From Sphaerolaimus hirsutus (Eukaryota > Nematoda > Chromadorea > Monhysterida > Sphaerolaimidae): 64,000 nt of DNA. The stretch covers positions 12,837,504 to 12,901,503 of the forward strand of contig OZ038460.1 in the NCBI GenBank assembly GCA_964036195.1. Reading direction: 5' to 3'. Made by a program: the position numbers and the translations under genes. Positions 34,301 through 43,476 of this stretch are shown here, one piece after another (the stretch's first letter is position 1; every line of letters begins with the position of its first letter). The notes beneath the pieces are model-generated. The model searched no databases, was not told where the DNA came from, and was given only the letters and a program-made list of their open reading frames with translations.

Positions 34301-36427
34301 CGACGCACATGCACCGAGAGCAAGGCGGTTCGTAAAATATACGAAACCATCCCTTAAGGTTGCCGATATTGCAATATGACGTATATCACTTCGATTTTTG
34401 CCCGGAAATAACGATTTCGTCATTTCTTGGCCGTCTGCCAATTCGTTTTTTATTTTATTTTGTCGGGCGGGTTACTCGCATAGGTCACGCTTTTGTGTAG
34501 TCAGGTGGTCACTTTTTTAGTGTTCACTGTCTGCAACCGAAACCATGAGGGCAGCGACAAGAAAGAAATGCATGCACGAGCGTACAAAAGCGCGACTTAT
34601 GCGAGTAACCCGCCCGACAAAATAAAATAAAAAACGAATTGGCAGACGGCCAAGATAAGACGAAATCGTGATCTCCGGGCCAAAATCAGAGCGATATACG
34701 TCATTTTGCAATATCGGCAACCTTAAGGAATAGTTTCGTGTATTTTATGACCCGCCTTGATCTCGGTGCATGTGCGTCGATACGGCTGAACTTTAAAAAA
34801 TCTATCGGGCGTACGCCCTACCCTACAAACATGTAGGGAGTATTAAATCTGGCCCCAGGTCTTTTCGAGCTGAGGAAAATTACCCCCCCCCTCGAAATAC
34901 CCCTGTCTGGAATAAGGTACATCATGTACGCAATGTAAATTCATCATGTATTGATTGCTGCCAATATGCATCGCAGCTACACGTAGACTAGTTTGTGTAG
35001 CCATCTAGGTTGATATATCTAAATCAAGGACGTAGCCAGGGGGGGGGCGGGGGGGGGGGCGGCCGCCCCCCCCCCCCCTTCCCCGGCCGGACCAAAAAAT
35101 GTGCCAGAAATGGCACTTCCAGAAGACGATTTTGTCACTGTTTGAAAAAATTTTGCGCGCAAGCGCGCATTTTCCCTTCGCACGCAACAGATATTTTCAG
35201 CTGACCCGTCTGAGCCTCAAAGCCAGTTAAAAACACTAAATTTTTGTCCATGTCGCCGTATATGCTTGTAAGATACAGACATATATAGCTGTTTTGGCGC
35301 CAATGCCAATGCCAGTGGCGCCATGGCGTGGCGCCTACGAATGGCGCCAGCGCCATGGCGTCATTCCCTTACCACATGGGCAAAATTTTAGGGGGCCCCC
35401 CCCGCTCGCCGGCCTCCGTATACAATCCGCCCCCCCGCTCAAAAATCCTGGCTACGTCCCTGATCTAAATGAAGGGTGTGCTTCTAAAAGTATCGATCTA
35501 CAAATTTTTCCAATTTGAGTTAGGACCATTTTTGGGGTCCCCATAAAAATGCGCTTCAAAAAAGAGTATAATATGTGGGGGAGTGCGAAATTCAATTTTG
35601 AGACATGGTGGGTCGAAAAATGCAAAAAAAATCGCAAAATACAGTTTCGGAAATTTTAAAAGTACCGATCTACAAGCTTTTTCAGCTTTTGTATCTTTAA
35701 AAGTGCCGATCTACACACATTTTTCAGAATTGTACTTCTAAAGGTACCGATCTGCACTTTATTTTTTGTGCTTCTAAAAGTACCGATGTCAGATCGGCAG
35801 CATCAGCGGCAAAAACTCAATTTGTACTTTTTTACTATGGGTAAAAGTACCGGTCTACATCTAGCTGATTTTGTGCTGTTAAAGGTACTGATCCTCATGT
35901 GCTTCCCAAATTGTACCATTAAAAGTACTGATATACAATGGAGCCAATTCATAAAATTTTATATAGCTAGTTACCCATATGTCACCCAAAGACTATACCA
36001 TGCATATCGATAACCAACAATATACCCCAAATACCCATACTCAAAATACCCATACCCAATACTCATGTGTGGGTATTGCATACTTCAAACATTCAATCGC
36101 GATTATCTCAAAATCGATTTTTTGTAGATCGGTACTTTTAGAAGCACACCCTTCAAATATATCCTATTTTATCACATTTATTAGCAGTTTTCCGTATGGA
36201 AAAGCCCATCTTCACTACGATCCGTTCCGAAAATTTCTGGGAAAAAATAGCTCTTCTCGAATAAGCCCTCCCCCTAGAAATACCCCCTCAAACTTCCCAC
36301 TCCGATAAAATCCCCCCTCCCCGCTAGGTGTATTTCGAGGAAATACGGTAAATGGTTTTGATTTGCTTAAGGCTTCTATGATAAACGCAATTTTACTCAG
36401 AACAACCCGCGGCGGCAATACTATTGA
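28362..36427 (+). CDS. SUGP1: SUGP1-like G-patch splicing factor
   Basis: Exons: 28362-28413, 28484-28547, 28624-28840, about 28881-29038, 29099-29245, 29291-29424, 30767-31053, 32268-32436, 32956-33120, 33944-34164, 36401-36427; about 546 residues. Family marks: NDGSFMDQF near the N-terminus (human has NDGSFLQQF), TWEHVKRAEEMKKT, HHLGDFIPAEKQKKFVKKL, a G-patch (FQMLQKLGWNAGAGLGAQGQ), DDLYAAYRKRMMVAYRHRPNPL and the C-terminus NNPRRQYY. SUGP1 works in the early spliceosome with SF3B1; its G-patch recruits the helicase DHX15. Oddly, I find neither of the two SURP modules of the human protein. The ATG at 28362 has an in-frame stop 9 bases upstream, so either it is the start or an acceptor lies between. 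The junction of exons 3 and 4 is weak, and exon 7 seems to use a GC donor (CAG then GCGTGT). An alternative donor for exon 1 is at 28450. Confidence 0.8.
29551..30700. mobile_element. hAT-like element with amplified GCGCTTTTTTAAAAA motif
   Basis: Tips TAGGGATGGCC and ATCCATCCCTA. The outer parts are made of AAAAAAGCGC-type repeats, and the interior resembles that of 31134-31816. A clean target duplication is not visible. It contains a nested element at 30124-30564 and lies in intron 6 of the SUGP1-like gene. Confidence 0.75.
30124..30564. mobile_element. hAT-like element, CAGTGGCGTAGCCAGG family, nested
   Basis: Tips CAGTGGCGTAGCCAGG and CCTGGCTACGCCACTG with a perfect 8-bp duplication CTTAGAAC (30116-30123 and 30565-30572). 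It contains G and C runs, a GGCGCCATTCGTAGGCGCC palindrome and a GCGCGCAAGCGCGC-type core. Confidence 0.9.
31134..31816. mobile_element. hAT-like element with amplified AAAAAAACGTTTTTTT motif
   Basis: Tips TAGGGTTGGCC and CCAACCCTA, perfect 8-bp duplication GGTGTGGT (31126-31133 and 31817-31824). Sub-ends are alternating A-runs and T-runs around ACGT. It lies in intron 7 of the SUGP1-like gene. Confidence 0.9.
31825..32226. repeat. Diverged copy of the same hAT interior
   Basis: Follows the same order of short matches as 31320-31740 (GTTTTCATTGG, TTTTTAGTGT, CCCATGGCTCCAC, ATATGTTGAC) but lacks clear tips, so it is an older, partly eroded copy. Confidence 0.55.
32495..32862. repeat. Element with repeated TCCCGATCCCGAA motif
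   Basis: Both flanks are built from CCCGATCCCGAA-like units in opposite orientation around an AT-rich core. It lies in intron 8 of the SUGP1-like gene. A related block is at 40545-40655. Confidence 0.6.
33165..33643. mobile_element. hAT-like element, CAGGGGTCTCC family
   Basis: Tips CAGGGGTCTCC and GGAGACCCCTG, perfect 8-bp duplication CCACCTTT (33157-33164 and 33644-33651). Contains GATAGATAGATAGCTG repeats. Relatives lie within 42163-42531 and about 56050-56294. It sits in intron 9 of the SUGP1-like gene. Confidence 0.9.
33944..34164 (+). CDS. SUGP1: G-patch exon of the SUGP1-like gene
   Basis: Acceptor CACTTGCAG, donor GTTGGT. The glycines of the G-patch (LGWNAGAGLGAQGQGI) are all present with normal spacing, followed by the conserved YRKRMMVAYR segment that places this protein with SUGP1 rather than other G-patch proteins. 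Confidence 0.9.
34217..34858. mobile_element. Long palindromic foldback element
   Basis: Nearly the whole 640 bp is two inverted arms of about 290 bp (left GGGCCAGATTTACTACTCC, right GGAGTATTAAATCTGGCCC) around a short centre near 34525. Arms differ by scattered substitutions. No coding frame. It lies in the last intron of the SUGP1-like gene. Confidence 0.8.
35025..35462. mobile_element. hAT-like element, CAAGGACGTAGCCAGG family, copy 1
   Basis: Perfect 8-bp duplication ATCTAAAT (35017-35024 and 35463-35470). Apart from the homopolymer G/C runs it reads identical to the copy at 36725-37174 over about 300 bp, so this family moved recently. Confidence 0.9.
35471..36154. mobile_element. Inverted-repeat element with repeated TAAAAGTACCGATCTAC motif
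   Basis: Ends GAAGGGTGTGCTTCTAAAAG and its exact inverse, flanked by AAAT on both sides. Inside are about eight degenerate copies of CTTCTAAAAGTACCGATCTAC. It inserted at the edge of the hAT copy to its left. Confidence 0.75.
36401..36427 (+). CDS. SUGP1: 27-bp terminal coding exon of the SUGP1-like gene
   Basis: Acceptor TTTTACTCAG, then nine codons reading NNPRRQYY and TGA, the exact family C-terminus. It is separated from the G-patch exon by 2.2 kb made almost only of transposons, and it would be missed by gene finders. Confidence 0.9.
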   Translation, partial: NNPRRQYY

Positions 36428-36724
36428 TGTCTGTGGATTTGTCTCTGGCTGTGGATATTTGCGATTTGCCTGGCTTGTCTTTGTCTGTTCTGCACCGTAA
36501 CAATAATGGTGATGTGTCAACCTATCATTTTGTATTTAAGTGGGTTTTGAAACCATTACTGGTTTTTCATTATTATTCTCTGTTTGATCATAAGCCAACC
36601 CTTAGTGTTTTTATCATTTGCGTAGTTGTATTACACAGTTGTTGCCAGTTCAAAGAATTCACCAAAAATCGCTATTCACCAGTGCATACACTATGATACT
36701 AATTATTTTATATACTATTCTATT

Positions 36725-37174
36725 CAAGGACGTAGCCAGGGGGGGGCGGGGGGGGGGGCGGCCGCCCCCCCCCCCTTCCCCGGCCGGACCAAAAAATGTG
36801 CCAGAAATGGCACTTCCAGAAGACGATTTTGTCACTGTTTGAAAAAATTTTGCGCGCAAGCGCGCATTTTCCCTTCGCACGCAACAGATATTTTCAGCTG
36901 ACCCGTCTGAGCCTCAAAGCCAGTTAAAAACACTAAATTTTTGTCCATGTCGCCGTATATGCTTGTAAGATACAGACATATATAGCTGTTTTGGCGCCAA
37001 TGCCAATGCCAGTGGCGCCATGGCGTGGCGCCTACGAATGGCGCCAGCGCCATGGCGTCATTCCCTTACCACATGGGCAAAATTTTAGGGGGGGGGGGCG
37101 CCGCCCCCCCCCCCGCTCGCCGGCCTCCGTATACAATCCGCCCCCCCCGCTCAAAAATCCTGGCTACGTCCCTG
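36725..37174. mobile_element. hAT-like element, CAAGGACGTAGCCAGG family, copy 2
   Basis: Perfect 8-bp duplication ATTCTATT (36717-36724 and 37175-37182). Near-identical to 35025-35462. It lies between the SUGP1-like gene and NDUFS6. Confidence 0.9.
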
Positions 37175-37597
37175 ATTCTATTGTATCATGGTGGCTAGGT
37201 ACAGTACACTAGTTGGCCGTCAAAATACGATCATCAGCTGATAATCTATTTTAAACCCATTTCAATAATGTATTATCGTCGATTTCCATGCTTGTAACTA
37301 TACATGGTTTTCAAGAAATACGTTAATTGATACCATACGCTATACTATATATAATATTTTTAGAGAATATTTTTACGTATGTTTGTAACCGGCGGTGAAC
37401 TAGTGTAGTGTGTGTTTGGCGCTATACACGTTTTTGTGTTTGTATTCAACAATTACGTCGAGATTTTTTGAAAATGAAGTGTGTGTGACCGTAATTATTT
37501 TTCGATGCCCATTGACTTGCCTGACGCATCATTTTTCGCTGGGTGTCGCTTGTGCGTCCATCTCTTGTTGGACTCTGACTTAGCGGTCACTCACAAC

Positions 37598-37856
37598 TAG
37601 GGTGTCAACAAATTTTTTTACGGAAAACTGAAACGGAAATTTTTTTGCACTTGCCGGAAAACGGAAACGGAAAAATATTTGCACTTGCCGGTAAACGGAA
37701 CGGAAAACGGAAAAATATTTGCCTGCGGAAAACGGGAAGAATTTTGCCTGCGGAAACGGAAATGGCAAAAATTTTGCACTTGCCGGAAAACGGAACGGAA
37801 AACGGGAAAAAATGCCTGCGGAAAGCGGAAACGGAAAACGGAAATTTGAGACCCTA
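37598..37856. mobile_element. hAT-like element with amplified CGGAAAACGGAAA motif, at the NDUFS6 start
   Basis: Tips TAGGGTGTCAA and TTGAGACCCTA, perfect 8-bp duplication CTCACAAC (37590-37597 and 37857-37864). Made of GCCGGAAAACGGAAACGG-like repeats. Its right end is 51 bp before the NDUFS6 start codon. Confidence 0.9.
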
Positions 37857-37907
37857 CTCACAACCACGTTCAGATATCCGCTTTCAGCTTAATTAGAATC
37901 CATCAAG

Positions 37908-39109
37908 ATGCACCGCGCCGTGGCCGCTGGCCGAGCGGCTGCCGCAGTGCGCAGCTACTGCAGCGGGTCCCTGTCCAGCGTGGGCGTGGCCAGCGTCAAG
38001 TCCGACGGCAAGGTGGCCTTCAAGCCGGTCGCCGGCGCACCCGTTGTCAAGCCAGACCACAATGAGCTGGCGCAGGATGATTTGCGCTTTGATGAGGTCA
38101 CGCATACTGGACAGGTTCGTTTTATAGTTTTTGTGGGTTTGTCTGCTGGCTGAGAATTTCTATTTTCAGGCGTGCGCTTCTCAATGTTTATTACTGCAAA
38201 ATATCGGAAATTCGGTTGAATAGGGAAACTGCATCTACGATAGGCCCCACACATTTCAAAAAAATTTCAGCGTCACTTGTCATTTTTTGTCACACTGAAA
38301 CTTCGGAACAATTTTCAAAAGAACCTTGGCATGAAGTTGATAACTCCATGCTGTGTTCATCAAAAAGTCAATAACTCCACTCTTTTTGTGGAAAGTAAAT
38401 TACAAGTCCATGTGGTACGCCGACTTGAACGGCGCAGGACCAGTGCACAAGTAACAATGTCCGTGCCAATATAGACCTGATGCTTAGGTACAGCCCCCAT
38501 TATTGAGCACTGGGTCTTCATTGGCACTGCAGGGGTTCAGTATGGGGGGTTGGGTTACCTTCTCTCGCAATCGATTTTTTGGAGTTATCGACTTACAAGT
38601 AGATCTTCACTTATCTAACCTTTTCGATCACCAAAATCCCCGCGCAGGCGTGGGACCAGGCCGACCGGCGCCTGGCTCGCTTCACGTACACGCCGAAGCA
38701 GGTGAACCCAAACGTGGCCATGCGGCTGGTGCACGAGATCGCGCCGGTCGAGTCGGCGGCGCGCGTGGTCAGGTGCCAGTCCCAGACACTGTAAACTGCC
38801 CTGTAAAATGTCAAATGTCACGCAAAGTGTCAAAAGTCATGTAAAATGCCCTGCAAAATGGCAACTCGTTTGCCATTTTGCAGGGCATTTTACATGACTT
38901 TTGACACTTTGCGTGACATTTGACATTTTACAGGTCAGTTTACAGTGTCTGGGACTGCCCTCAGCTGCGACGGGGGCGGCGGCGCGCTCGGCCACCCCAA
39001 GGTCTACATCAACCTGGACAAGCCGGGCAATCACGCGTGCGGCTACTGCGGACTCAGGTTCTCCAGGAAGGGAATGCCGCATGATGGTACAGATCATATT
39101 TCTGTGTAG
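37908..39109 (+). CDS. NDUFS6: NDUFS6, mitochondrial complex I 13-kDa zinc subunit
   Basis: Exons 37908-38114, 38648-38772 and 38965-39109 give 158 residues; junctions GT-AG, phases 0 and 2. The first ~25 residues are basic and Ser/Ala-rich without acids, as in a mitochondrial presequence. The motif [17 protein letters not shown] and the closing [18 protein letters not shown] are diagnostic. The zinc ligands are all present: Cys of CDGGGG, His of LGHP, and the two Cys of CGYC. The protein is an accessory subunit of the peripheral arm of NADH:ubiquinone oxidoreductase, needed for late assembly and close to the N-module. The C-terminus after CGLRF reads [15 protein letters not shown], slightly longer than usual. 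Intron 1 carries repeat fragments. Intron 2 is exactly one introner-like hairpin. Confidence 0.97.
38773..38964 (+). mobile_element. Introner-like hairpin that is an entire intron of NDUFS6 (family A)
   Basis: The exon ends GTGGTCAG, the intron starts GTGCCAGTCCCAGACACTGT and ends GTGTCTGGGACTGCCCTCAG, and the next exon starts CTGCGACGG. The 192-bp intron is an almost perfect hairpin with ~85-bp arms and a short loop near 38870. Splicing gives the conserved join VVS-CDGGGG. Phase 2. Confidence 0.92.
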
Positions 39110-39247
39110 TCTTTTTTATTGTATAGGATAATTTTGTTTATTTAATGGATGATGAGTGCATATACCATGGCCATGACCATGGGCATGGCATAGTGCACGG
39201 TTTACTGACTTTTATTCATTAATGATTACAAACGTTACAAATGGCTC

Positions 39248-39253
39248 AATAAA
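39248..39253 (+). terminator. Probable NDUFS6 polyadenylation signal
   Basis: AATAAA 139 bases after the NDUFS6 stop codon, on the same strand and in AT-rich context. Confidence 0.5.
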
Positions 39254-39385
39254 TATTTAGTGCGATAAAGTATTTGAGGAGGTGATTTATTTGATCGTAG
39301 GAAAGTAATCACTGAATTTCACTGTAAACTTTTGGTGGTTCAAGGCCTGCAATGAATTCATAGAAAATATTTAACTACTTGTCAC

Positions 39386-39590
39386 CTGGGGGCAGTCCCG
39401 CACCGTAAAGTGTGAAGTATAGCGTGCAATATCGTGCAAATTGTTTATGAAGATGAACTTTCGTCATTTTACATGAATTAAAATGAACTTTGATTTTACT
39501 ACTTAACTTTCGTCATTTTGCATGACATTTGACAAATTTGTATGACATTTTACAGGACATTGACACTTTACAGGCTGGGGGTGGACCTCA
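39386..39590 (-). repeat. Family A hairpin, intergenic
   Basis: On the minus strand it begins near GAGGTCCACCCCCAGCC and ends GTGCGGGACTGCCCCCAG. The stem AAATGTCATGCAAAATGACG type is preserved, but the 5' tip is no longer GTGCCAG. Confidence 0.65.
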
Positions 39591-40053
39591 GCGCAAGTAA
39601 ATTAGTTGTCAACGTCAGCTTTAAAATTGTACGTCTCTGTTGTCGACGCGTAAATAACACCTCGGTGTCCCGGTCGGTGTGGCCATTGAACGTGTGCTTT
39701 AGTTCTATGATCGTGTGCTATGTTCAGTACAATTCGGGATATTCGAATCCACACACATTCATTCGTCAATCATGTAAGTAGCGAACGGTATTGCATGACC
39801 GTGTCACTCAAACTATGCATATCGCAACATTTAACTCTGACATGGTTGACCAGTGTTGGCACTATGCTAAATATTTGCGGCTTTGTCGGAGTTCGGTTAA
39901 GACAATTCAAAAGCCTTATCCCGACCTCTTTATCCAGAAGGGGAAGTGGAACGAAGTTTGGAGAGCGACATTGTTTATATACAAAAGTGGGGAAAATATC
40001 TTAGGCGGATGAGTTGTTTCAGTCTACACCCAATCTACCGCAGCCCTTTGGGG

Positions 40054-40850
40054 CCAGGCCTCCTACGCACAAACGCCCGGCGCGCACAAACGCCCGGCAC
40101 GCACAAAATTGAGCCCGCCACGCACAAATGCCCGGTACGCACAAATCTGATGCTCTGTGCGTACCGGGCATTTGTGCGTACCGGGCAGGGGATTTTCACA
40201 CGCCCCCCCACTTTGTGTTTGCCCCCCATACATGAGCACCTGGATGCTTCCAAAAAAACTCTGGCGTCATGGCATTTGGGGGAATTTGGCGCTGGCCGCA
40301 ATTTTTTTAATTACCAGATGCGAACTACTGGCATAATGATCGCTTAATTTTGAAAGAAAGTTCATCAGTTCATCATCATCATTTTGAAAGAAAGTTTGTC
40401 ACATGACTTTTCATTTTATTACTCGAAAAAGCGCCAAAAGCGGTAAAAAGATTGAAAAGTCAAATGAAAAACTTTTTTAAAAGTGTTTTTAGCCCATTTT
40501 TGCAGTTAAGTAGACAAAATCCTTCAGTATGAGAATTTTTTACAATCCCAATCCCGAAAAATGCCAATCCCAAGCCCGATCCTGATCCTGAAAGGTCAAT
40601 CCCGATCCCGAAATCTCAAAAGCCAATCCCGATCCCGAAAAGTCAATCCCGTTTGAACCTAGGAGACAGCCGGGATACACGCCCTGCCCGCACATATGAC
40701 CGGCCCGCACAAACGACTGGCACGCACATTGTTCGGCACGCACACAGCTACAGTTTTGTGCATACCGGGCGTTTGTGCGTACCGGACTTTCATTTTGTGC
40801 GTGCCAGGCGTTTGTACGCGCCGGGCGTTTGTGCGTACAGGTGCGGAGCC
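40054..40850. repeat. Two hairpins of ACGCACAAACGCCCGG units and a CCCGATCC block
   Basis: 40054-40200 and 40660-40850 each consist of about four GCACAAACGCCCGGCAC units followed by the inverted units GTGCGTACCGGGCGTTTG. Between them, 40545-40655 carries the TCCCGATCCCGAAA motif seen at 32495-32862. The arrangement suggests one composite element broken by other sequence. Confidence 0.6.
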
Positions 40851-42162
40851 GTTCTTTGAATGGTCCCGGAGTTGTTTTTGCCACACCTTTTACTGAGGCG
40901 CAATTCGAGGAGGGGTGTCAGTTAAGGGTAGGGTCCATCCGAGGTAATACAGTTTCAATTGATGTCATGCTCGAACATGGATCAAATCACGACAAAGTAT
41001 ATAAATATTGTCTTGGTGCAAAAGTTTTTGCCGTTTCGGGGTTGTCTCCCATTGGATCGTCCGGGATTTGAGTCGCGGTATGAGCTGGAATTACAGCTCC
41101 ATGTAAAATTTAAGAATATAACATTACCACGAAATTGATTACTTAAGTAGATGATTAAAAATGCCACCAAACTGAAGCTTTCCAACTGATTTTACATTGG
41201 AATTTCACTGAAAAATCGAAAACTCTGGAAACGGTGGACCGTGCATGTTGAGTTTTGGACATTAAAGATGGATTAGGACTGGATTCACTTTTACGTAATC
41301 AATTTCACAGTAAAATCTTACACTTGAATTAATTCCAGCTTATATAACCCGGCTGAAACCCCACTGATCATCCTGGACGCTCCAATGCGAAACGATCCGG
41401 AAACAGCAAAAACTTATGCAACAGACCAATACCTAGACATTCAAATGCACTGTAAAAATAGACTCTAAAAGCCATCCAGACTGTTTTTATAGATCTCCTT
41501 TTTCCGGGACCGTGGGTTTATTCAGGAAAACTATTGTTTTGTGATATCCCCCCTAGCATTATTGCCCATCACAAAACACTAGGAAAACGCCAAACACTGG
41601 TCATTGGTCAAGACTCACCCTCCAATGATATCCCTCACGGTCTGCCTTTCTCTTTACTCAGTACAGTGGACAAATGTCATGAAAGGTAAATTAAGATTGA
41701 ATGGGCACGCTTCTACATTATTTTTCACTTAAAAAATACAAGTATAATTTTATTTTCCGAAACATCACTGGACAAAAAAGTATCACACATAGGCAATATT
41801 ACCATGTTCTTAGGGATTTTGTGTAGGCGCTTGGCATGATGTTTCACCTTCAAAAATTTGTTTCAGAAGCTGCTGGTGAAACATAACATGCCAGAAACAT
41901 TCACAATTTATCAACAGGAGTCATATTTACAATAAAATAGCATATGATTGCCGAAAACGATATAAATATAAAAATTACTATTAAATAACCGCTGGATGTG
42001 TTCATGCATGCACATGAGAATATTTTTCCTTGTGACAAGTGCAGAATCAAGCACAACATCTCTGCGTCCACAGATAACATCAAGGATGCCATTGCCATGT
42101 GCTATATAGCATAATGGCACTGCACACACTATATAGTTTACTAACGACGTAAGCTCTCTAGG
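40851..42162. other. Unassigned intergenic DNA
   Basis: No exon, RNA gene or bounded repeat recognised; reading frames are short and lack splice context. Confidence 0.4.
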
Positions 42163-42531
42163 CATGTAAACCCGCTCGGCATGTAGACCCGTTGCAGGGG
42201 TCTCCAATGGGGAGGGGGGGGGGGTCCCCCCAAATAGGCCAGCTACCTATCCTTCCCGGAGGCCTGCTAAGCTATGTATCTATCCAGCGGCAAATTTTTG
42301 GGCCCGTTTTCCTTGACCCCCCCATTCGTTCAGCTATCTTTCTATTTATTTACATGGAGCAAAAGTTCGAGCAATTTTTTCCACATTTTCACTCAAAAGT
42401 GTTAATTCTTGCTCCATTTTGTCAATTTTCACCTTAAAATCTCTATTTTGGGATATACACATGGTTTTACCTATATGTACTTCTTTTTAGCCATATTTAA
42501 CCTACATGCCGAGCGGGTTTACATGCCTGCC
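42163..42531. mobile_element. Inverted-repeat element enclosing a CAGGGGTCTCC-family fragment
   Basis: Ends AGGCATGTAAACCCGCTCGG and CCGAGCGGGTTTACATGCC. The interior from 42195 starts CAGGGGTCTCCAATGGGG, like the hAT copy at 33165, but without its right end. Confidence 0.65.
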
Positions 42532-42540
42532 TTTACTAAC

Positions 42541-42722
42541 AGTAAACTCAAAACTCTGAAGTAAAAGGACTCATTTTTAAGCTTCTGGCGCATCTGAGTT
42601 TACCGGAATGAGCTTTTTGTCAACTACAGTTGGCGGTAAAAAAATAACACCTTCCGGTAAACTCAGATGCGCTCAGAAGCTGAAAAATGAGTTAGCCAAA
42701 TTCTTAGTTTACCGTAAACTAG
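42541..42722. mobile_element. Hairpin element with GAGTTTACCGGAATGA core
   Basis: Inverted halves pair CTTCTGGCGCATCTGAGTTT with AAACTCAGATGCGCTCAGAAG, with outer ACTAACAGTAAACT / AGTTTACCGTAAACT repeats. A similar hairpin is at 51993-52092. Confidence 0.6.
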
Positions 42723-42957
42723 TGTGTGCAGCGCCATTCAATTGTCTGTGCACACAAGAGGGCACACCCGCAGAAGTGAAGAGTTGTAGAGATGTTTTTG
42801 GGAGGTTCTAATAAGTAATTTGTCTGTGCTCTTTCCCTGCGTTCTTCGTGTTACTAAACCATGTTTCACAACCTCCTGATAAACATTCTCGTAATCAAAT
42901 TAAATAAACAGCAGTTCTACGTAATATATGATGTGTTCAGTGGTGAAAATTATTGTA

Positions 42958-43037
42958 TTAGGTTGTCAACTAAGTAACATTAATTTTTTGCGATCACACA
43001 TACGCAAAAAATTAAGGTTACTTAGTTGACAACCTAA
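42958..43037. mobile_element. 80-bp mariner-type mini-hairpin
   Basis: TTAGGTTGTCAACTAAGTAA and its exact inverse, nearly back to back and flanked by TA. The ends resemble mariner terminal repeats, so this is a minimal two-end derivative. Confidence 0.75.
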
Positions 43038-43476
43038 TATATTGGCATATTTTCCCATAGCGAAGTGCAACGAATCGACTTCGAAGAAACAAAAAATATG
43101 ACAATATGGTGAAAATGGTATTTTTCCCCAGCAAATCCAGTGTTTTTATTGTAAGCTATGATTTAGGAATCGTGAACAGTTTTGTTTGCCTGATATGGGA
43201 TGGCTTTGCATTGCACTTTACATTTGAATCAAAGGTAGCAAAATAAAAAAACAACAACAATTTTTAATTCTTCAATGGATTTGCGTGGCATCCTTAAAAA
43301 TCATCGGGTGCATTCAAATACTTGTAAAAAATGAGGGAACAGGAAAAAAGAAAACACTGTTAACCCGCACTTTCGATCGACTACACATGCTTGCTTAAAA
43401 ACGAGCAATTTCGATTTCTCACACCAAAACGAACAAAAATACATAAATATGAAATTTTACTACGAAAAGTAAATAC

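Larger units (their letters stand above)
34872..36349. mobile_element. GR-family element split by two later insertions
   Basis: The left part (to 35024) shows the GTACATCATGTACGCAATG core. The right part resumes at 36155 (TTATCACATTTATTAGCAG) and ends GAGGAAATACGGTA, colinear with the intact copy at 2714-3137. It is broken by the elements at 35025-35462 and 35471-36154. Confidence 0.7.
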
